A DNA stretch of 8,414 bases from assembly GCA_964540755.1 (NCBI GenBank), contig CAZIOB010000013.1, forward strand, positions 1 to 8,414, given 5' to 3'. This DNA is from JAAYJR01 sp964540755. GTDB taxonomy: Bacteria; Bacteroidota; Bacteroidia; Bacteroidales; Prolixibacteraceae. Positions 6,139 through 8,414 of the stretch are shown here, piece by piece. The position numbers and the translations under genes were made by a program. Numbering within the stretch: the stretch's first letter is position 1; every line of letters starts with the position of its first letter. The notes under the pieces are model-generated. The model had not been told where the DNA came from, made no database searches, and was given only the letters and a program-made list of their open reading frames with translations.

Positions 6139-7431
6139 ATGCTAATTAAAATTTTCAAACTGAATGAGAATGAAACCTCTGTTAAAACAGAGGTGCTGGC
6201 AGGATTAACAACATTCATGACTATGGCATATATCCTTGCAGTAAATCCACAGATCCTGAGTGATGCAGGGATGGATAAAGATGCGCTATTTACTGCAACA
6301 GCCCTTTCGGCAATGATTGCCACACTGATTATGGCTTTGGTTGCCCGCCTGCCATTTGCCCTGGCACCAGGTATGGGTCTTAATGCTTTTTTTGCTTACA
6401 CTGTAGTTATAACTATGGGCTACAGTTGGCAGTTTGCACTCACGGCAGTATTTCTGGAAGGCATCATTTTTTTGATATTGACAATTTTTAATATCCGTGA
6501 GTTGATTGTAAATGCTATTCCTCTGCCTCTGAAGCATGCTATTTCGGCCGGGATCGGATTATTTATAGCATTTATAGGGTTACAAAATGCAGGTGTGATA
6601 GTAAGTAATGATTCTACGTTGGTAACACTGGGCAATATGGGATCACCTCCTGTGCTGCTGTCTTTAGGAGGCGTAATCCTGATTGCCGTTTTACTTTCCC
6701 TTAAGGTGAAGGGAGCCTTGCTGATTGGAATATTTACAGTTACCATTGCCGGATTGCCTTTTGGGGTTACTAATATACCGGAGGGATATCTGGCCGGTAC
6801 CCCGCCTTCCCTTGCTCCTGTTTTTATAAAGTTTGAATTTGAAAATGTCTTTACATTAGATATGCTGATTGTCTTATTCACTTTTTTATTTGTGGATATG
6901 TTTGATACAGTGGGAACTCTTGTAGGTGTATCCTCGAAGGCCGGCATGCTTGATGAGCAGGGCCGTGTTCCCCGGGTTAAACAGGCTCTGTTTGCCGATT
7001 CTGTGGGAACTACTGTTGGGGCAATACTTGGTACAAGTACAGTTACAACTTATGTGGAAAGTGCCTCAGGAGTTGCTGAGGGAGGTAAAACAGGACTAAC
7101 TTCCCTAACTGTTGCTTTTTTATTCCTGATTTCCCTGTTTTTTGCACCGCTTTTCACGATGGTGCCACCTGCAGCCACAGCTGCTGCTCTTGTCCTCGTG
7201 GGATTTTTTATGATGTCGCCAATATTGAAAATTAATTTTGATGAATATACTGAATCAATACCTGCATTTATTACCATTATAGTTATGCCTCTGACATACA
7301 GTATTGCTGAAGGAATTGTATTTGGGATGATCTCATATGTATTATTGAAATTGCTGACAGGAAAGATAAAAGATATTTCAGTTATAATGATAGTGCTGGC
7401 AATCCTGTTTGTATTGAAATTTTTAATATAA
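6139..7431 (+). CDS. AzgA-type purine (hypoxanthine/guanine/adenine) permease, NCS2 superfamily
   Basis: This 430-residue inner-membrane protein imports purine bases, probably by proton symport. It carries the features of the AzgA/PbuG branch of NCS2: an N-terminal segment with TTFMTMAYIL (24-33), the long conserved block APGMGLNAFFAYT (76-88), FVDMFDTVGT (251-260) and TSTVTTYVESASGVAEGG (299-316). The last includes the half-helix region that lines the substrate site. About a dozen hydrophobic segments are spread along the chain, ending in a hydrophobic helix at about 412-430. The length is typical. The ATG at 6139 has no Shine-Dalgarno, like its neighbours. The gene is alone on the plus strand; its upstream region contains an intrinsic terminator and hairpins that could regulate it. 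The exact purine preference (adenine versus guanine/hypoxanthine) cannot be read from the sequence, so no pbuG or azgA symbol is assigned. Confidence 0.88.
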   Translation: MLIKIFKLNENETSVKTEVLAGLTTFMTMAYILAVNPQILSDAGMDKDALFTATALSAMIATLIMALVARLPFALAPGMGLNAFFAYTVVITMGYSWQFALTAVFLEGIIFLILTIFNIRELIVNAIPLPLKHAISAGIGLFIAFIGLQNAGVIVSNDSTLVTLGNMGSPPVLLSLGGVILIAVLLSLKVKGALLIGIFTVTIAGLPFGVTNIPEGYLAGTPPSLAPVFIKFEFENVFTLDMLIVLFTFLFVDMFDTVGTLVGVSSKAGMLDEQGRVPRVKQALFADSVGTTVGAILGTSTVTTYVESASGVAEGGKTGLTSLTVAFLFLISLFFAPLFTMVPPAATAAALVLVGFFMMSPILKINFDEYTESIPAFITIIVMPLTYSIAEGIVFGMISYVLLKLLTGKIKDISVIMIVLAILFVLKFLI

Positions 7432-7517
7432 CATTTGAGTTTAAGTGTTCACTTTTCCGTTCCATTTTTGTTTACTCTCATCTGTAATATTATAACAGAT
7501 TAAAAAATGAGTTCATT

Positions 7518-7550
7518 TCTGTTTTTAGTCAGCATGTTTTTCTATTTTTG
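7518..7550 (+). promoter_or_regulatory. Candidate promoter of the tRNA-Val transcript
   Basis: TATTTTTG at 7543-7550 matches TAnnTTTG exactly. TCTG at 7518-7521, one base off TTTG, lies 21 bases upstream. The expected start, about six bases after the box, coincides with the first base of the 12-bp closing stem of the element at 7556-7639. The distance to the tRNA itself is about 100 bases. Confidence 0.5.
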
Positions 7551-7555
7551 CAAAG

Positions 7556-7639
7556 TAATGAGTTATCAGCCGGCAATTTAAATCCGGCAAAATGTTCAGA
7601 GACATTGATTTACCGGGAAAATGTCAGGATAACTTATTA
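7556..7639 (+). ncRNA. Structured three-way-junction element in the tRNA-Val leader
   Basis: The closing stem pairs TAATGAGTTATC (7556-7567) with GATAACTTATTA (7628-7639): 11 Watson-Crick pairs and one G-U out of 12, uninterrupted. Inside it are two local hairpins. One is GCCGG/CCGGC (7569-7573 with 7584-7588, loop of 10). The other is GACATT/AATGTC (7601-7606 with 7620-7625, loop of 13). All three helices can form together, giving a three-way junction. A CCGG in the loop of the second hairpin could compete with or contact the first. The element starts at the predicted transcription start and ends 11 bases before the mature tRNA, so it would be released by RNase P. No reading frame is evident. 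Its role is unknown to me. The alternative is a small DNA element with 12-bp terminal inverted repeats. Confidence 0.45.
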
Positions 7640-7650
7640 AATGGTGAACA

Positions 7651-7725
7651 GGGTCGTTAGTTCAGTTGGTTTAGAACGCATGCTTGACAGGCATGAGGTC
7701 GGCAGTTCGAATCTGCCACGACCCA
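7651..7725 (+). tRNA. tRNA-Val (GAC)
   Basis: This is a complete cloverleaf. The acceptor stem GGGTCGT/ACGACCC (7651-7657 with 7718-7724) is perfectly paired. The D arm GTTC/GAAC and the anticodon stem CATGC/GCATG enclose the loop TTGACAG, with anticodon GAC at 7686-7688, reading GUC/GUU valine codons. The T arm is GGCAG-TTCGAAT-CTGCC, and the discriminator is A at 7725. CCA is not encoded. No neighbouring tRNA follows. A weak imperfect stem at 7732-7771 is the only terminator-like structure downstream. Confidence 0.95.
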
Positions 7726-7813
7726 CTTGAAAGAGAAGGAGTTGCAAAGATTGGATTTGTGACTCTTCTTTATTTACATAAAAATTGTACAAAAAAGTAC
7801 TTTAAAACGTTGT

Positions 7814-8335
7814 TTAATAATATTTCAAAGTATCTTTTATTTGGTCAGCATATTTATAAATATCATCCAACGATTTAATTAATATTTTTTTTTCACTTTT
7901 ATTTTTATCGAATAGTCCCAGATATTTATTTGTTCCGTTTAAATGCAGCCTGCAAATTGGTTTTCTATTATTGTCATCTAAGATCACTCCGAAATACGAT
8001 TTAGTATCCCTTGCAAATATCCTTGAAATATTAACTGCATCATGTAATATTGATTTGACGATATAAAAACATTCAATTTCCTCATCGGTGGTAATAATTT
8101 CATTTTCCTCTGGAGTTTCAATTTCGGTTTCAGGTTTGGTTTCTTCTTCTTTCTTAAGAGCATATTGTAGCCTATCATTGACAACTTCCTTAAATGACTG
8201 ATTTATTGATTTCTTAATAATCTCTGTAAATTGTTCAACAACTTTTTCGGTTAATCGCCCATTATAAATTTGTCTCGCGAAATGTTTAACAAATTCTTCT
8301 GAAGGATTATTAATTTCATTTGAGTGTGTAACAAT
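7814..8335 (-). pseudogene. 3' remnant of a restriction-endonuclease-like gene (COG4748 / HsdR-N-type family)
   Basis: One minus-strand frame is open for 173 codons, from an in-frame stop at 8338-8336 down to the TAA at 7816-7814. It contains no ATG at all, so it is the tail of a longer gene. The translation has recognisable family segments: NPSEEF, then YNGRLTEKVVEQFTEI, an Asn-Asp-Arg-Leu helix, and an acidic low-complexity linker rich in Glu/Thr/Pro. Next come ITTDEEIECFYIVKSIL, RDTKSYFGVILDDNNRKPIC and, at the end, LDDIYKYADQIKDTL. I recognise this as the conserved C-terminal part of predicted restriction endonucleases whose N-terminus is HsdR-N-like; it would normally follow a nuclease domain of some 200 residues. 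The nuclease domain is missing, and similarity to the family fades at about 8310-8325, where an insertion-sequence end appears to begin. The fragment is presumably not functional. Its stop lies 89 bases beyond tRNA-Val. Family naming is from memory of the pattern. Confidence 0.6.
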
Positions 8336-8414
8336 TTAGGGGGACATTATGCTACCATCCTATAGTTCAGAAAATCAATAGATTCCTCCTTTTTCTGAAT
8401 GTAGTATTTCATAT
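8325..8414. mobile_element. Probable end of an insertion sequence, running off the right edge
   Basis: The restriction-like reading frame is interrupted here. The novel sequence begins with TGTGTAACAATTT and then GGGGGACA (8325-8346), a plausible terminal inverted repeat with the TGT end common to several IS families. A minus-strand reading frame ends immediately inside it (stop at 8349-8347), the usual layout for a transposase gene near an IS end. The other end, the target duplication and the family lie outside the window, so this is an inference from position and layout. Confidence 0.42.
8347..8414 (-). CDS. C-terminal 21 residues of an unknown protein, possibly a transposase
   Basis: A frame entering from the right edge on the minus strand reads MKYYIQKKEESIDFLNYRMV and one more residue (Ala) before TAA at 8349-8347. 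The first Met visible may be internal. The peptide is basic and then mixed; I do not recognise it. Its stop codon abuts the putative inverted repeat, which is why I suspect a transposase. Too little is visible to name a family. Confidence 0.35.
   Translation of the reverse strand, partial: MKYYIQKKEESIDFLNYRMVA

Noticed and set aside
6420..6947. 175-codon minus-strand frame antisense to the purine permease
   Set aside because: Its composition is that of a reverse-complement shadow, and the opposite strand encodes a clear, conserved membrane protein.
7480..7500. Hairpin ATCTGT/ACAGAT downstream of the permease gene as its terminator
   Set aside because: The six-base stem is perfect, but A's rather than T's follow it on the plus strand. 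AAGT/ACTT at 7443-7454 with four T's is also too small to support a terminator call.
7732..7771. Possible terminator after tRNA-Val
   Set aside because: The stem is about 10 bp with a bulge and a G-U pair, the loop is 19 bases, and only a broken T-tract follows. It is too weak to call.
7794..7803. Palindrome AAAGTACTTT between tRNA-Val and the remnant
   Set aside because: It is a short perfect palindrome in AT-rich DNA without a loop or partner elements. It is expected by chance at this composition.
7684..7878. 64-codon plus-strand frame
   Set aside because: It begins inside the anticodon loop of tRNA-Val and has no protein-like pattern.
7984..8184. 66-codon minus-strand frame with a Lys-rich product
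   Set aside because: It overlaps the restriction-like remnant in a different frame. The other frame (stop at 7814) gives family-like sequence over a much longer stretch, so this one is a shadow.

Overview
The window looks like a chromosomal segment of a Bacteroidota (Bacteroidetes) bacterium. The evidence is an AT-rich genome with almost no Shine-Dalgarno sequences, several matches to the phylum's -33/-7 promoter pattern (TTTG or TTG, about 19-21 bases, TAnnTTTG), and protein sequences of the type common in that group. It is mostly ordinary housekeeping and envelope genes, ending on the right in a disrupted accessory region.

Left part (1-3820, all minus strand). An initiator tRNA-Met runs off the left edge, with its own textbook promoter upstream. 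Upstream of that lie a Tat-exported GH36-like glycosidase, an MlaF-type ABC ATPase and an MlaE-type permease. Transcription runs permease, ATPase (ATGA overlap), then glycosidase after a 96-base gap. The MCE-domain partner (MlaD) of this lipid transporter is not in the window.

Middle (3821-5818). A divergent promoter region separates mlaE from a plus-strand mannose-1-phosphate guanylyltransferase, which makes GDP-mannose for surface glycans. It meets ispD (MEP isoprenoid pathway) tail to tail, and the two stop codons overlap.

Right-middle (5819-7431). A 320-base divergent region between ispD and an AzgA-type purine permease holds a strong intrinsic terminator that follows no gene. Just before it are a promoter match and a hairpin. 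This could be a small RNA of about 80 nt or an attenuated leader of the permease.

Right end (7432-8414). A tRNA-Val(GAC) is preceded by an 84-base segment that can fold as a three-way junction closed by a 12-bp stem. The fold starts where the upstream promoter would begin transcription. Beyond the tRNA, on the minus strand, is the 3' remnant of a restriction-endonuclease-like gene (COG4748 type by recollection). It is cut at about 8325 by what looks like the end of an insertion sequence that continues past the window edge.

The two most interesting items are the three-way-junction element in front of tRNA-Val and the orphan promoter-hairpin-terminator unit in front of the purine permease. All family assignments are by recognition of motifs, without database searches.
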